64,000 nt of DNA from Chryseobacterium jejuense (GTDB lineage Bacteria; Bacteroidota; Bacteroidia; Flavobacteriales; Weeksellaceae). A program made the translations under genes and the position numbers. Positions 17,908 to 27,407 of the stretch are shown here, piece after piece (the stretch's first letter is position 1; the number at the start of each line of letters is the position of its first letter). The DNA is taken from positions 248,001-312,000 of the forward strand of contig NZ_JAGIPR010000006.1 of assembly GCF_017877355.1 (NCBI RefSeq), read 5' to 3'. Below the pieces are notes generated by a model that saw only the letters and a list, made by a program, of their open reading frames with translations, made no database searches and was not told the origin of the DNA.

Positions 17908-18071
17908 CATTCTTCTTCTCCGTATGGAAATATCAGAAACCGTGATAATAATATCGTATTTTCATATCATTTACCCTCAATAAGGATATTAAAAAGCAGC
18001 AATATTAAAACATAACATACTATATATCTTAATTTTAAGATGAATTATCTCCTTTTTTACTATTTAATTTT

Positions 18072-18117
18072 CAATAAGTATATTTTTAGTTTATCGTTAA
18101 AACAATAAGTATATTTG
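18072..18117 (+). promoter_or_regulatory. moaA promoter with a 14-bp direct repeat
   Basis: CAATAAGTATATTT occurs twice, at 18072-18085 and 18103-18116, exactly 31 bp apart, about three helical turns. The second copy forms the -7 box TATATTTG (18110-18117) 26 bp before the moaA start. The paired direct repeats could be an operator for the divergent AraC regulator or another factor. Confidence 0.5.
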
Positions 18118-18142
18118 TGTAAGGTTCTTTTTCTATACTCAA

Positions 18143-19132
18143 ATGTTAACAGACAAATTCGGAAGACATATCAATTATCTAAGGCTGGCCGTTGTGGACA
18201 GATGCAATCTGCGGTGTACTTACTGCATGCCGGAAAACGGGCTAGAATGGATTAAACAAAACGACCTGATGACTGATGAGGAAATGCTCAGAATATGTTC
18301 TGTTTTTACAGACCTTGGTGTAGATAAGATCAGAATAACAGGTGGTGAACCTTTTGTCAGAAAAAACTGTATCAGCCTCATTAAAAAAATATCGGAACTT
18401 AAAGGACTTACAGATTTAAGCTTAACCACAAATGGGCTTCTTACTGAGCAGTATATTCCACAACTGAAAGCATTCGGAATAAAATCGGTTAATCTCAGCC
18501 TTGATACGCTGGATGAAGATCGTTTCTTCCAAATCACCCGCCGTAAAAGCTTTGATAAAGCGATGAAAACATTAGATAGTTTATTGAAACATCAGATCAA
18601 AGTAAAAATCAATACAGTAGTGATGGAGAATCAAAATATTGAAGATCTTATTCCTTTGGTTGAACTTACAAAAAACCTTCCGGTAGATGTACGTTTTATT
18701 GAAGAAATGCCATTCAATGGAAATAATAATACCGATATAGTCCCAAAATGGAGCTATCCGCAAATTCATAACTACGTCAAAGATCATTTTCCTGAGATAG
18801 AAAAAATAGAAGATCCTAAAAGTTCCACCTCTTACAATTACAAAATACCCGGTTTTATGGGAAACATCGGCATTATTGCAGCGTATACACGTTCTTTCTG
18901 TGGAGACTGCAACAGAATACGAATTACTCCTTCCGGGATATTGAGAACCTGCCTGTATGAAGGCGGCGGGATCAATTTAAAAGATATGATTCGCTCGGGA
19001 ACCACTGACAGCGAATTAAAAAGTATAATTATCAACACTATACACCATAAACCTAAAGACGGATGGGAAGCAGAGCAACAAAGTCTTACTCCTTCCTCAA
19101 TTCATCAGTCGATGGCTACAATAGGAGGATAA
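18143..19132 (+). CDS. moaA: GTP 3',8-cyclase MoaA
   Basis: A 329-residue radical-SAM enzyme that turns GTP into 3',8-cyclo-GTP, the first step of molybdenum cofactor synthesis. The radical-SAM cluster motif CNLRCTYC gives Cys21, Cys25 and Cys28; the second Fe-S site is formed by Cys253, Cys256 and Cys270 (CGDCNRIR and RTC). The chain ends in the required Gly-Gly. Full length. It starts an operon moaA-moeA, with moaC and mobA following, and has its own promoter-like region upstream. Confidence 0.97.
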   Translation: MLTDKFGRHINYLRLAVVDRCNLRCTYCMPENGLEWIKQNDLMTDEEMLRICSVFTDLGVDKIRITGGEPFVRKNCISLIKKISELKGLTDLSLTTNGLLTEQYIPQLKAFGIKSVNLSLDTLDEDRFFQITRRKSFDKAMKTLDSLLKHQIKVKINTVVMENQNIEDLIPLVELTKNLPVDVRFIEEMPFNGNNNTDIVPKWSYPQIHNYVKDHFPEIEKIEDPKSSTSYNYKIPGFMGNIGIIAAYTRSFCGDCNRIRITPSGILRTCLYEGGGINLKDMIRSGTTDSELKSIIINTIHHKPKDGWEAEQQSLTPSSIHQSMATIGG

Positions 19133-19134
19133 CT

Positions 19135-20337
19135 ATGGAAATGATAACCGTACAACAGGCAGAAGACATTATATTTTCCCAAATGCAAGATTTTGGAGTA
19201 GAATATATTGCTTATGACTATGCTTTAGGAAGAGTTTTGGCAGAGAACCTTACTGCAGATAGGGATTTACCTCCTTTTGACCGACCTACTGTAGATGGAA
19301 TCGCCATCTGCTATGCTGCATATGAAAAAGGAGTCCGTTCTTTTCCTATCAAAGCTGTACAATCCGCAGGAGAAGCGTCTATACCTGTTGATTTGGAAAC
19401 GGAATGTATAGAAATCATGACCGGTGCTGCTTTAGATGGTTCAGTAGATACCGTTATCCGATATGAGGATATCACAATACATAATGGAATGGCAACCGTT
19501 ACTATTGATCTTAAAAAAGGGCAGAATATCCATCTGAAAGGCAGAGATAAAAAAGAGGGCGAAATTTTGGTACAAGCCAATCAGATTATCACTCCAGCCA
19601 TCATTGGAATAGCTTCTTCCATTGGAAAAACCTCTATTGCAGTAAAAAAACTGCCTAGGATCATTATCATTTCTACAGGAGATGAAATGGTAAGTCCGGA
19701 ATCCATTCCTTCTCCTTATCAATTAAGACGTTCAAATGGGATCACCATACAGTCTGTTTTAAAAAAATACCATATTGAAGCAGATACCCTTCATCTCAAC
19801 GATGATTATGAAGAGATCAAAAAAGAAATTTACCGATGCATCCATGAATATGACGTTCTCCTTATGAGTGGTGGTGTATCTATGGGAAAATTTGACTATT
19901 TACCTCAAGTTTGCGAAGAACTAGGCATAGAAAAGCTTTTTCATAAAATAAAGCAAAGACCGGGAAAACCTTTTTGGTTTGGCAAAAATGATGCGCAGAA
20001 ACTTGTTTTTGCATTTCCTGGAAATCCCGTTTCTGTATTTATGTGCTTACACAGATACTTTATTCCCTGGTTGAAAAAGTCTCTGGAAATTTCAGGAAAC
20101 TCACCTCAGTTTGCAGTATTACAAAACGATATTGAAGTTCCTTTTCCGCTCCAATATTTTGTTCAGGTAAAACTGGGAACAAATCAGCTGGGACAGCTCA
20201 TCGCTGAATCGGTTCATACAAACGGATCAGGAGATTTTTCTCATCTCGCGGACACCAATGCTTTTATGGAACTTCCTTTGGAGCAGAACAGTTTTAAAAA
20301 AGGAGAAGTCTATAAAATCTGGAAGTATAATGATTAA
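19135..20337 (+). CDS. moeA: Molybdopterin molybdotransferase MoeA
   Basis: A 400-residue protein that inserts molybdate into adenylated molybdopterin. Family motifs: LPPFDRPTVDGIAI near the N-terminus, ITPAIIGIASSIGKT, IISTGDEMV, MSGGVSMGKFDY and FAFPGNPVSVFMC. I chose the ATG at 19135 because an AGGAGG ribosome-binding site lies 7 bp upstream at 19123-19128, inside the last moaA codons. The start is only 2 bp past the moaA stop. Complete; no damage seen. Confidence 0.95.
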   Translation: MEMITVQQAEDIIFSQMQDFGVEYIAYDYALGRVLAENLTADRDLPPFDRPTVDGIAICYAAYEKGVRSFPIKAVQSAGEASIPVDLETECIEIMTGAALDGSVDTVIRYEDITIHNGMATVTIDLKKGQNIHLKGRDKKEGEILVQANQIITPAIIGIASSIGKTSIAVKKLPRIIIISTGDEMVSPESIPSPYQLRRSNGITIQSVLKKYHIEADTLHLNDDYEEIKKEIYRCIHEYDVLLMSGGVSMGKFDYLPQVCEELGIEKLFHKIKQRPGKPFWFGKNDAQKLVFAFPGNPVSVFMCLHRYFIPWLKKSLEISGNSPQFAVLQNDIEVPFPLQYFVQVKLGTNQLGQLIAESVHTNGSGDFSHLADTNAFMELPLEQNSFKKGEVYKIWKYND

Positions 20338-20511
20338 AATAAATGCCAAATACACGAATATTATTTATGCATACAATCTATACTACTGTCCCTCCGGTAG
20401 GAATATCAAACTTCACGTTGATTTTTAGTTTTACAAAAGAAACTACAGATAATTCATAATATAAAAACATTCGTGGAAAAAAAATCCACATCTGTGGTTA
20501 AAAAAGAATAT

Positions 20512-20988
20512 ATGTCAGAATTTACTCATCTTAATAAAAAAGGGCAGCCTGCTATTGTAGATGTTGGCGGCAAAAAGATCACTCATCGTAAAGCTATTGC
20601 ACAAGCCATCATCTCTCTTCCAGAAAATGTATTGGAAGCGCTACAGCAAGACGATTTCAAAACCAAAAAAGGTTCTGTATTCCAGATTGCCGTTATTGCA
20701 GGAATTATGGGCGCTAAAAAAACGAGTGAACTCATTCCTCTTTGCCACCCCATCGGACTTGATAACTGTAATTTACAGATAGAACTGAACGAGCAAAATG
20801 ATATTGTCATCGAATGTACTGCCAGCATAGAAGCTAAAACAGGGGTAGAAATGGAAGCACTTACCGGTGCATCCGTTGCAGCTCTTACTATTTATGATAT
20901 GTGCAAAGCATTGAGCCATGATATTGTCATCAAAGAAATTAAATTAATAGAAAAATCGGGTGGAAAAAATGATTTCAGAAGAGCTTAA
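20512..20988 (+). CDS. moaC: Cyclic pyranopterin monophosphate synthase MoaC
   Basis: A 158-residue enzyme that converts MoaA product to cyclic pyranopterin monophosphate. Conserved motifs are present: LIPLCHPIGLDN, TGVEMEALTGASVAALT and MCKALSHD. I chose ATG 20512 (MSEFTHLNKKGQ), the usual family start, rather than a GTG 39 bp upstream. It follows moeA after a 174-bp gap that holds a REP-like fragment, and its end overlaps mobA by 20 bp. Confidence 0.95.
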   Translation: MSEFTHLNKKGQPAIVDVGGKKITHRKAIAQAIISLPENVLEALQQDDFKTKKGSVFQIAVIAGIMGAKKTSELIPLCHPIGLDNCNLQIELNEQNDIVIECTASIEAKTGVEMEALTGASVAALTIYDMCKALSHDIVIKEIKLIEKSGGKNDFRRA

Positions 20989-21574
20989 TACAATTCCAAA
21001 AATCAACGGTCTTATTCTCGCAGGCGGAAAAAGCGTAAGAATGGGAAAAGCTAAAGATCTCCTTCAATGGCATGGAAAAGAACAGCGTTATTTTGCAGCA
21101 GATCTTCTCGCTCCGTTTTGTGATGAGGTTTTTATCTCCTGCAGACAGGATCAGCTGGAAAACTTTAATCCTGATTACAAAGCCCTTACCGACACTTTCC
21201 TGAATATGGGACCTTTTGGCGGAATTCTTTCAGCACTGCGTGCTCAAAGAGATAAAGCATGGCTCGTAGTGGCCTGTGATCTTCCTCTTTTGGATTCAAA
21301 ATCTCTGGAATTCTTAATACAGTCAAGAGATCCGGAAAAGACAGCTACCACTTATGAAAGTCCTTTTGATGGCTTACCTGAGCCTTTAATTACGATTTGG
21401 GAGCCTAAAAGCTATCCTTTGCTGCTTCAATTTCTGGGAATTGGAAATACCTGTCCACGAAAGGTTTTAATCAATAGTGATACATTGATTTTAAAACCTA
21501 ATAATCCCGACGCTTTGATGAATGTAAATACACCTGAGGATGCTGAGAAAGCGAAACAAATCCTAAAAAGCTGA
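20969..21574 (+). CDS. mobA: Molybdenum cofactor guanylyltransferase-like (MobA/MocA)
   Basis: A 201-residue nucleotidyltransferase of the MobA/MocA type. The nucleotide-binding loop is LILAGGKSVRMGKAKDLL, and the metal-binding Asp is in VVACDLPLL. It probably attaches a nucleotide to molybdopterin, as expected for the FdhF-type enzyme downstream, which needs a bis-nucleotide cofactor. It overlaps the moaC end by 20 bp; ATG 20969 is preferred over an upstream GTG. MobA and MocA cannot be told apart with certainty here. Confidence 0.88.
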   Translation: MISEELNTIPKINGLILAGGKSVRMGKAKDLLQWHGKEQRYFAADLLAPFCDEVFISCRQDQLENFNPDYKALTDTFLNMGPFGGILSALRAQRDKAWLVVACDLPLLDSKSLEFLIQSRDPEKTATTYESPFDGLPEPLITIWEPKSYPLLLQFLGIGNTCPRKVLINSDTLILKPNNPDALMNVNTPEDAEKAKQILKS

Positions 21575-21578
21575 TTTT

Positions 21579-21680
21579 AAGACGCAAGATTTTCGATAAA
21601 ATTGAATGCTGCAGAAATAAGTGTTTATGGAAAATCTGCAATAACATATTACTATTGCTACGAATACACGAATTATTAAA
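21579..21680. repeat. REP-like composite repeat copy
   Basis: AAGACGCAAGATTTTCGATAAAA, quoted here by its first part AAGACGCAAGATT, is followed after about 70 bp by CTACGAATACACGAATTATT. The order matches the copy at 12718-12830, but the right hairpin arm is missing. It lies between mobA and the MoeB-like gene. Confidence 0.55.
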
Positions 21681-21746
21681 AGAATAAAGGAAAGAAATCA
21701 GCAAGAAAATAGTAAAAAATTAGGACGAAAAAATAAAGAAACAATT

Positions 21747-22787
21747 ATGAATACATCATTTGAACGTTATGAGTGCCAGATTGCTTTACCTGGATTTGGT
21801 AGGGTATCTCAGGAACTGCTGAAAAATGCCAGAGTCCTTATTGTAGGAATGGGCGGACTTGGCTGTCCTACTGCCCAATATCTTGCTTCTTCGGGTGTTG
21901 GAACCATTGGTATTGCAGACGATGATATTGTTTCTTTAAGCAATCTCCATCGCCAAATCTTATACACTCCTGAGGATGTAGGCACTTACAAAGTAAACGT
22001 TGCAGCCAAGAGATTACAGCAACAGAATCCTTCTGTATCCATTATTCCTTATAAATTACGCATCACTTCTTCCAATGTGATAGAGCTAATTTCAGAGTTT
22101 GATCTCATTATTGAAGGAACAGATAATTTTGAAACGAAATGCTTGTTAAACGATGCCTGTGTTTTAACTGGAAAACCTTTAGTGTACGGAGCTATTTACC
22201 AACATGAGGGCCAGGTTAGCATCTGGAATGTTTTACAAAAGGATGGTAGTTATTCTTCTAATTATCGCGATGTTTTTCCCAATGCAGAAGAGTCTCAGGT
22301 TCCTAACTGCAGAGAAGGTGGTGTAATTCCTACTTTAGCTGGTATTGTAGGCTGTATGCAAGCCAACGAAGCCATAAAATACCTCATTCGATCTGAAGAA
22401 ACTTTAGCAGGAAAACTATGGATAATGAACGTAATGAGTGGCAGAACACAAATCATTAAATTAAGAAAAACTTCTGTTCAAATTACAGACCTTCCTCAGA
22501 CTGTTCAGCTTATGGGGTTTGAAGAGTTTAAGCAGAATAAGAATGATTTTGCAACCATAGATGTCCGTACAAAGGAAGAACACCAGAACTTTAATATGGG
22601 TGGAAAAAATATTCCGCTGGATGAATTGGAAGAGCAATACCCTTTTATTTCTTCGATTTCAAATCCTATAATTATTTACTGCCAATCCGGTAAACGGAGT
22701 ATGGAAGCAGCCAGAAAAATTAAAAAAGAATTTCCTGAGAAAGATGTGTTTTCATTGAAAAACGGTATTAGTGAAACACCTCAATAA
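21747..22787 (+). CDS. moeB: MoeB/ThiF-type adenylyltransferase with rhodanese domain
   Basis: A 346-residue E1-like enzyme that adenylates the C-terminus of a sulfur carrier, probably MoaD encoded at 29289. The ATP loop GMGGLGCPTAQYL and the Arg finger in LHRQILYTP are present. A catalytic-type Cys lies in PNCREGGVIP. Residues about 265-346 form a rhodanese domain with active Cys312 in IYCQSGKRS, which could supply sulfur. The C-terminal zinc CxxC typical of E. coli MoeB is not evident. MoeZ-like fusion. Confidence 0.85.
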   Translation: MNTSFERYECQIALPGFGRVSQELLKNARVLIVGMGGLGCPTAQYLASSGVGTIGIADDDIVSLSNLHRQILYTPEDVGTYKVNVAAKRLQQQNPSVSIIPYKLRITSSNVIELISEFDLIIEGTDNFETKCLLNDACVLTGKPLVYGAIYQHEGQVSIWNVLQKDGSYSSNYRDVFPNAEESQVPNCREGGVIPTLAGIVGCMQANEAIKYLIRSEETLAGKLWIMNVMSGRTQIIKLRKTSVQITDLPQTVQLMGFEEFKQNKNDFATIDVRTKEEHQNFNMGGKNIPLDELEEQYPFISSISNPIIIYCQSGKRSMEAARKIKKEFPEKDVFSLKNGISETPQ

Positions 22788-22979
22788 TTTTTAATCACAT
22801 TTTTTTTGTTGTAAACACTTAAGTTCACTTTAGAAGTAACTGATTGCTATCCTCAATCATAAACTATGGATCCATGTGGTTTATATTATTACCCATGGGT
22901 TTTATCTGCCATGAATGAAAATATATTTTTAACATTTCCTCACAATAGATTCACTTAAAATAACTAAAGTCTTTGTTTT

Positions 22980-23525
22980 TTAATCAAATAAACTTGCGTC
23001 CGAATAGAAAACCTTCCCGTTACTGATTCTTGCAGGGGCTGTGTATGGATGTTCTTCTGTTTTATCAATATTCATAATATGTTCCACCTCCCACCCCTTT
23101 GCTTTAAGGTAATCTGAGATCATGGATCTATGACAACTCCACCATACGGCTTCTGAGCACATAAATGCCGTTATTTTTAACCTTGCTATCGCTTCAAGTT
23201 TTTCAATGGCTTTGGTAAACTCTTCAGTCTGCATATAATCAGCATATCCACGAAAAGATTCGTTTCTCCAGCGGCTATTGACCGAATTGGGCTGTACTTT
23301 CCTTCTACCGCCTAATGCTTCGAAATGGATATATTCAATAGAATTTTCGGGCAATACTTTTTCCAGATTTTCTTTACTGAACCACGGATATCTCTTTGAA
23401 CCTGCAAACCTCCGAACATCAGCCAAAACTTCAATATTGAATGATTTCAGCATCTCAATAAACTCATCCAAAGGGCGAACAGAATGTCCAATGGTGTAAA
23501 TAACTGGTTTTTCTAAAGGTTCCAT
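22980..23525 (-). CDS. DUF488 family protein
   Basis: A 181-residue cytoplasmic protein of the DUF488 family. Signature phrases: IYTIGHSVRPLDEFIEMLKS, ADVRRFAGSKRYPWFSKENL and FMCSEAVWWSCHRSMISDYL. The Cys in MCSE and the His-Arg in CHRS are conserved in this family of unknown function. It is last in the leftward set and 12 bp downstream of the bestrophin gene. A 192-bp gap separates it from the convergent MoeB gene; no terminator was clear there. Confidence 0.85.
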   Translation of the reverse strand: MEPLEKPVIYTIGHSVRPLDEFIEMLKSFNIEVLADVRRFAGSKRYPWFSKENLEKVLPENSIEYIHFEALGGRRKVQPNSVNSRWRNESFRGYADYMQTEEFTKAIEKLEAIARLKITAFMCSEAVWWSCHRSMISDYLKAKGWEVEHIMNIDKTEEHPYTAPARISNGKVFYSDASLFD

Positions 23526-23537
23526 AGGTTTTTACAA

Positions 23538-24455
23538 TCAGTCTATGATGGTGTGTTTAACTTTTTGAGAAACTGAAATCTCCTCTCCTGCCATTTCATG
23601 AATCGTTTCTTCAATCATCACACTCATGGTATTCAGAGCCAGATCATTGGCTTCCGTACCAAATGGTTCTTCAATTTCATCTGCAATGGCCTCAAATGCC
23701 ACAAATGTATAGGCTACAAACACAACAATAAGCGGTGTAAACCATCTCAACGAATCCACTAATCCAAACGGTAAGAGGAAACAGTAAATATATACGGTAC
23801 GGTGCAATAAAACACGGTAACTGTAAGGAAGCGGAGTGGAAACAATTCTTTCGCATCCACCAACAATATCAGAGAGTTTATCAAAATTTTCGTCGAAACG
23901 TGCCTGTTGAATGGTGTCAATACTTCCTTCCTCTTTTGCTTTCTGAACCCATTCTGCCAATAACCTCATAATCACAGCGGGTTTATACTTTGTTGCAGAA
24001 ACCATTTTTAATTGATCCTCACTCAGTCTTTCTTTTAGATCTTCATGAGCATCTGTACCTCTCAACTGATGTTTCAATGCGAAAATAAAAGCACCTAATA
24101 ATTTGATAAATTCAGAAACAGAGAGACTGCTGTCTTTTACATTCCTTAGTGTTAAAGCCTGACGGGTTAATGATCTTGCCGTATTCAGTAAGGCTCCCCA
24201 CAATTTACGCCCTTCCCAGAATCTATCATAACTGGCGTTATTCTTGAATCCTAAAAATAAGGCCAATACAAAGCCGAATAACGTTAATGGTGCCGGATTA
24301 AGCGGAATTTTAAAGGAAAAAATTACCCCACGCAGATAGACTATCCCTAACGATAAGATAAAAAGCAAAAAAAGACGTGGCAACAGCCCAGGTAATACTG
24401 AACCATGCCAGACAAAAAGCATTTTAAACCAATGTTCTTTCTTCCTTATAATCAT
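23538..24455 (-). CDS. Bestrophin-family channel (UPF0187)
   Basis: A 305-residue membrane protein of the bacterial bestrophin family, which form pentameric ion channels. Motifs: an N-terminal KEHWFKMLFVWHGSVLP, then LFGFVLALFLGFKNNASYDR, GRKLWGALLNTARSLTRQAL and VAYTFVAFEAIADEIEEPFG near the C-terminus. About four membrane helices are predicted. The permeant ion is unknown. It follows the broken molybdopterin-domain gene by about 30 bp in the same direction. Confidence 0.88.
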   Translation of the reverse strand: MIIRKKEHWFKMLFVWHGSVLPGLLPRLFLLFILSLGIVYLRGVIFSFKIPLNPAPLTLFGFVLALFLGFKNNASYDRFWEGRKLWGALLNTARSLTRQALTLRNVKDSSLSVSEFIKLLGAFIFALKHQLRGTDAHEDLKERLSEDQLKMVSATKYKPAVIMRLLAEWVQKAKEEGSIDTIQQARFDENFDKLSDIVGGCERIVSTPLPYSYRVLLHRTVYIYCFLLPFGLVDSLRWFTPLIVVFVAYTFVAFEAIADEIEEPFGTEANDLALNTMSVMIEETIHEMAGEEISVSQKVKHTIID

Positions 24456-24486
24456 ACCGTTTTTTGTAAAGTCTTAATTTTAAAAT

Positions 24487-24973
24487 TTATTTTTTGATCT
24501 GTCCTGTCATTAAAGATTCCAGCTGATAAGAGCTGCATGCAGATTTTTTCTCTCCTTCTGCAACAATACGAAGCGGACCTTTTGATTCTGCCAAAGGTTT
24601 TCCGTCCATAGTATCTGCTACCAATAACATTTTTATCTGCAATGGATGCATCCAGCTCAGCTAGTGAAAATAAGACCTGATAGCCGTCCTTACATTTCGC
24701 CAACAGATATTTTGATATATTTTCACCATGAAGCTCCTTTCCGGAAGGAGCCCCGGCCTTTGCAAGAATATCTTGGATGGAAACTCCCGTGTAGACATGA
24801 ACGCTTCCCTCTTTATCTTTAAGGGATGCTTCTTTTCTCGGCATCTTTGATAAATCAGTCAGACTCAGTTCTAAAGATGTAGGAACTTCCCCATTCACTT
24901 TCAGTTTGAATCCGGATTAACAAAAGGCCCAGCCGGAAAGCAATAACAGCGCTACAGGCGGTATTTTTTTCAT
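24487..24973 (-). pseudogene. Broken small molybdopterin-domain protein gene
   Basis: A frame starting at ATG 24973 encodes a signal peptide (MKKIPPVALLLLSGWAFC), then hits TAA at 24917-24919, and continues in frame as SGFKLKVNGEVPTSLELSL. It is broken again by one extra base in a run of five T at 24630-24634; removing one restores ADKMLLVADTMDGKPLAES and an ending SYQLESLMTGQIKK with stop at 24487. The repaired product is an exported protein of about 160 residues resembling a sulfite-oxidase-type molybdopterin-binding domain. Two lesions argue for decay rather than a single read error. It sits directly after the FdhF-like gene. Confidence 0.75.
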
Positions 24974-24991
24974 ACAACAATATAAGAATAA

Positions 24992-27385
24992 TTATGGTTT
25001 TTGAATGGCTCCCCGATACAGCATTTCATCTACTTTTTTATAGACTTCAGGATCGTGTTTTTTAATCTTGATTTTCACATACTTGGAAGCCGGCATATTA
25101 CTTTCCTTCACCACATTATTTACTGATACCAAAACATTGGTTTCCGGGAAATAAGTAACCGTATTCTTTTCAGGAATCTGATAGGAAACAATGATAAACA
25201 GAGGTGCAATCCTTTCTATTCCATCATCGTAGTTGAAAAGATCCACTTTATCACCTGCTTTAAATCCTGCTTTTTCAATATCCTTTTGATTCATGAATAT
25301 GACGCGGCGCTCATTTTTAATTCCACGATAACGGTCATCCAATCCATAAATAGTAGTATTAAACTGATCGTGAGTACGGGTTGTTGCCATCATATATTCA
25401 TCGGGAGCCAGCGTATTATCGGGAATTTCTGTTAATGTGAACGGAGCTCGTCCACCCAAGTCTTTAGCAAACCTCTGTTCGTCTCTTGCTGCATTGGGAA
25501 GATAAAACCCGCCTTTTTGTCTGACACGAACGTTGTAATCTGTAAAGCCAGGGATACATTGTTCAATATCATCTCTTACCGCATCATAGCTATCATGAAA
25601 GCGCTGCCAGTTCACTACAGAACGGTTTCCTAAAGTAGCCATTGCCATACGGCACACGATCTGGGTTTCATTAATGAGGTTATCTGAAACGGCATCCAGC
25701 ATTCCTTTTGAACTCTGAACAACTCCCATGGAGTTTTCTGTTGTAATGATTTGCACCTCGCCATTAACAATGTCTTTGTCACTACGGCCATAAGTAGGAA
25801 GAATTATAGCTTCTTTCCCATGAACGAGGTGTCCTCGGTTCAGTTTAGTAGAAACACATACCAATAAATTCAGTTTTCTTAGGGCATTGGCTGTAAATGT
25901 AGTATCCGGAGTTGCAGAAAGGAAGTTTCCTCCCATACAAAACATTACTTTTATTTTTTCTTCATGAATGGCTTTTATCGCACGCACTACATCGTATCCA
26001 TGTTTACGGGGAACTTTGAAACCGTAGTAGTTTTCAAGACGGTCAAGCTGTTCATCAGTAGGCTTTTCATCAATCATCATGGTTCTGTTACCCTGAACAT
26101 TACTGTGGCCTCTTACAGGACAAACTCCAGCTCCTGGTTTACCAATACTTCCTTTCAGTAAAAGAATATTCAGTATTTCACGGATCATATCAACTCCGTT
26201 CGGCTGCTGGGTAAGTCCCATTCCCCAGCTAACAATAATCTTCTTTTTGAAAGCTATTATTTCAGCTGCCTGCTGAAGAGCTTCCTTGGATACTCCTGAA
26301 AGATCAGCTAATTCATCAAGTTTATACTGGTCAAACTGCTTTATGAAATCCTCGTATCCTACTGTTTTATTTTTAATGAAATCTTCATCAAAAACCTTAC
26401 CTGGATTTTGTTTCTCAAATTCTATTAAAAGAAGTTCCAAAGCTTTCAATAAAGCCATATCTCCATTAATCTTCACAGGCAGATAAAGATCTGCAAGCTG
26501 CACACCACCGGTAAGAATTTCCCTTACACTCTGAGGATTGATGAATCCCATTAGCCCAGCTTCCGGTAAAGGATTAATTGCTATAATTTTAGCTCCATTC
26601 TTCTTCCCTTTAGCCAGAGCACTCATCATTCTTGGTGCATTGGTTCCCGGGTTTTGTCCGATAATCACAATCACTTCAGCATCATAGAAATCTTCCAGAG
26701 TTACCGTTCCTTTACCAATTCCTATAGTTGGACGGAGTGCAGAACCTGAGGTTTCGTGGCACATATTGGAACAGTCGGGCATATTATTCGTTCCGAATTC
26801 TTTAGCAAATAACTGATAGACAAATGATGCCTCATTACTCGTTCGACCGGATGTATAAAAAGCTGCCTGATCCGGAGATTCCAACGCATTGAAATGTTCT
26901 GCTATCTTTTTCAAGGCATGATCCCAGCTGATAGGTTCATAATGGGTAGCTCCGGGAGCCAGATACATGGGATCGGTAAGCCTTCCCATTTTCCCGATCT
27001 GATAATCATCTAATTTCGCCAGATCATATACGGAATTCTCCCTAAAAAATTCAGGAGTTACTTTTTTGGTAGTTGCTTCTTCAGCAAGAGCTTTTGCTCC
27101 GTTTTCACAATATTCTCCAAGAACAGAACGTTCATCATCAGGATCCGGCCAGGCACAACTCGGGCAGTCGAAACCACCCATCTGATTCATTTTGAACAGG
27201 GCTCTCATTCCTCGTACAGCTGTTTTTTCTTCAAATAAATCACTAAAAGCAGCCATCACTGCCGGAACTCCTGCAGCTGCCTTTTCTACGTGTGTCAACC
27301 TAAGGTCAAGTAAAGTGAATGGATTTTCAGCACTGGTTTCTCTGCTGATTTCTTCTTCTACTTTCTTTTTATTATTGTCTTCCAT
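24992..27385 (-). CDS. FdhF/YdeP-type molybdopterin oxidoreductase
   Basis: A 797-residue cytoplasmic oxidoreductase with molybdopterin and dinucleotide-binding domains. The N-terminal FDCPSCAWPDP and later NMCHETSGSALRPTIGIGKG are hallmarks of the YdeP (formate dehydrogenase alpha-like) branch. PVRGHSNVQGNRTM and the tail NNVVKESNMPASKYVKIKIK also fit. The real substrate of this branch is unsettled. ATG 27385 is preferred: it follows an AAGG site, and 19 codons upstream would overlap the DUF7009-like gene. It is the likely client of the surrounding cofactor genes and FdhD. Confidence 0.9.
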   Translation of the reverse strand: MEDNNKKKVEEEISRETSAENPFTLLDLRLTHVEKAAAGVPAVMAAFSDLFEEKTAVRGMRALFKMNQMGGFDCPSCAWPDPDDERSVLGEYCENGAKALAEEATTKKVTPEFFRENSVYDLAKLDDYQIGKMGRLTDPMYLAPGATHYEPISWDHALKKIAEHFNALESPDQAAFYTSGRTSNEASFVYQLFAKEFGTNNMPDCSNMCHETSGSALRPTIGIGKGTVTLEDFYDAEVIVIIGQNPGTNAPRMMSALAKGKKNGAKIIAINPLPEAGLMGFINPQSVREILTGGVQLADLYLPVKINGDMALLKALELLLIEFEKQNPGKVFDEDFIKNKTVGYEDFIKQFDQYKLDELADLSGVSKEALQQAAEIIAFKKKIIVSWGMGLTQQPNGVDMIREILNILLLKGSIGKPGAGVCPVRGHSNVQGNRTMMIDEKPTDEQLDRLENYYGFKVPRKHGYDVVRAIKAIHEEKIKVMFCMGGNFLSATPDTTFTANALRKLNLLVCVSTKLNRGHLVHGKEAIILPTYGRSDKDIVNGEVQIITTENSMGVVQSSKGMLDAVSDNLINETQIVCRMAMATLGNRSVVNWQRFHDSYDAVRDDIEQCIPGFTDYNVRVRQKGGFYLPNAARDEQRFAKDLGGRAPFTLTEIPDNTLAPDEYMMATTRTHDQFNTTIYGLDDRYRGIKNERRVIFMNQKDIEKAGFKAGDKVDLFNYDDGIERIAPLFIIVSYQIPEKNTVTYFPETNVLVSVNNVVKESNMPASKYVKIKIKKHDPEVYKKVDEMLYRGAIQKP

Positions 27386-27407
27386 AACCTTGTATTTTGT
27401 AAAGTGA

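Noticed and set aside
24452..24898. A 148-codon leftward frame as an intact gene
   Set aside because: Its last 45 residues (Arg/Cys-rich) are out of frame with the family, and its start is only the re-entry point after an in-frame stop; treated as a pseudogene.
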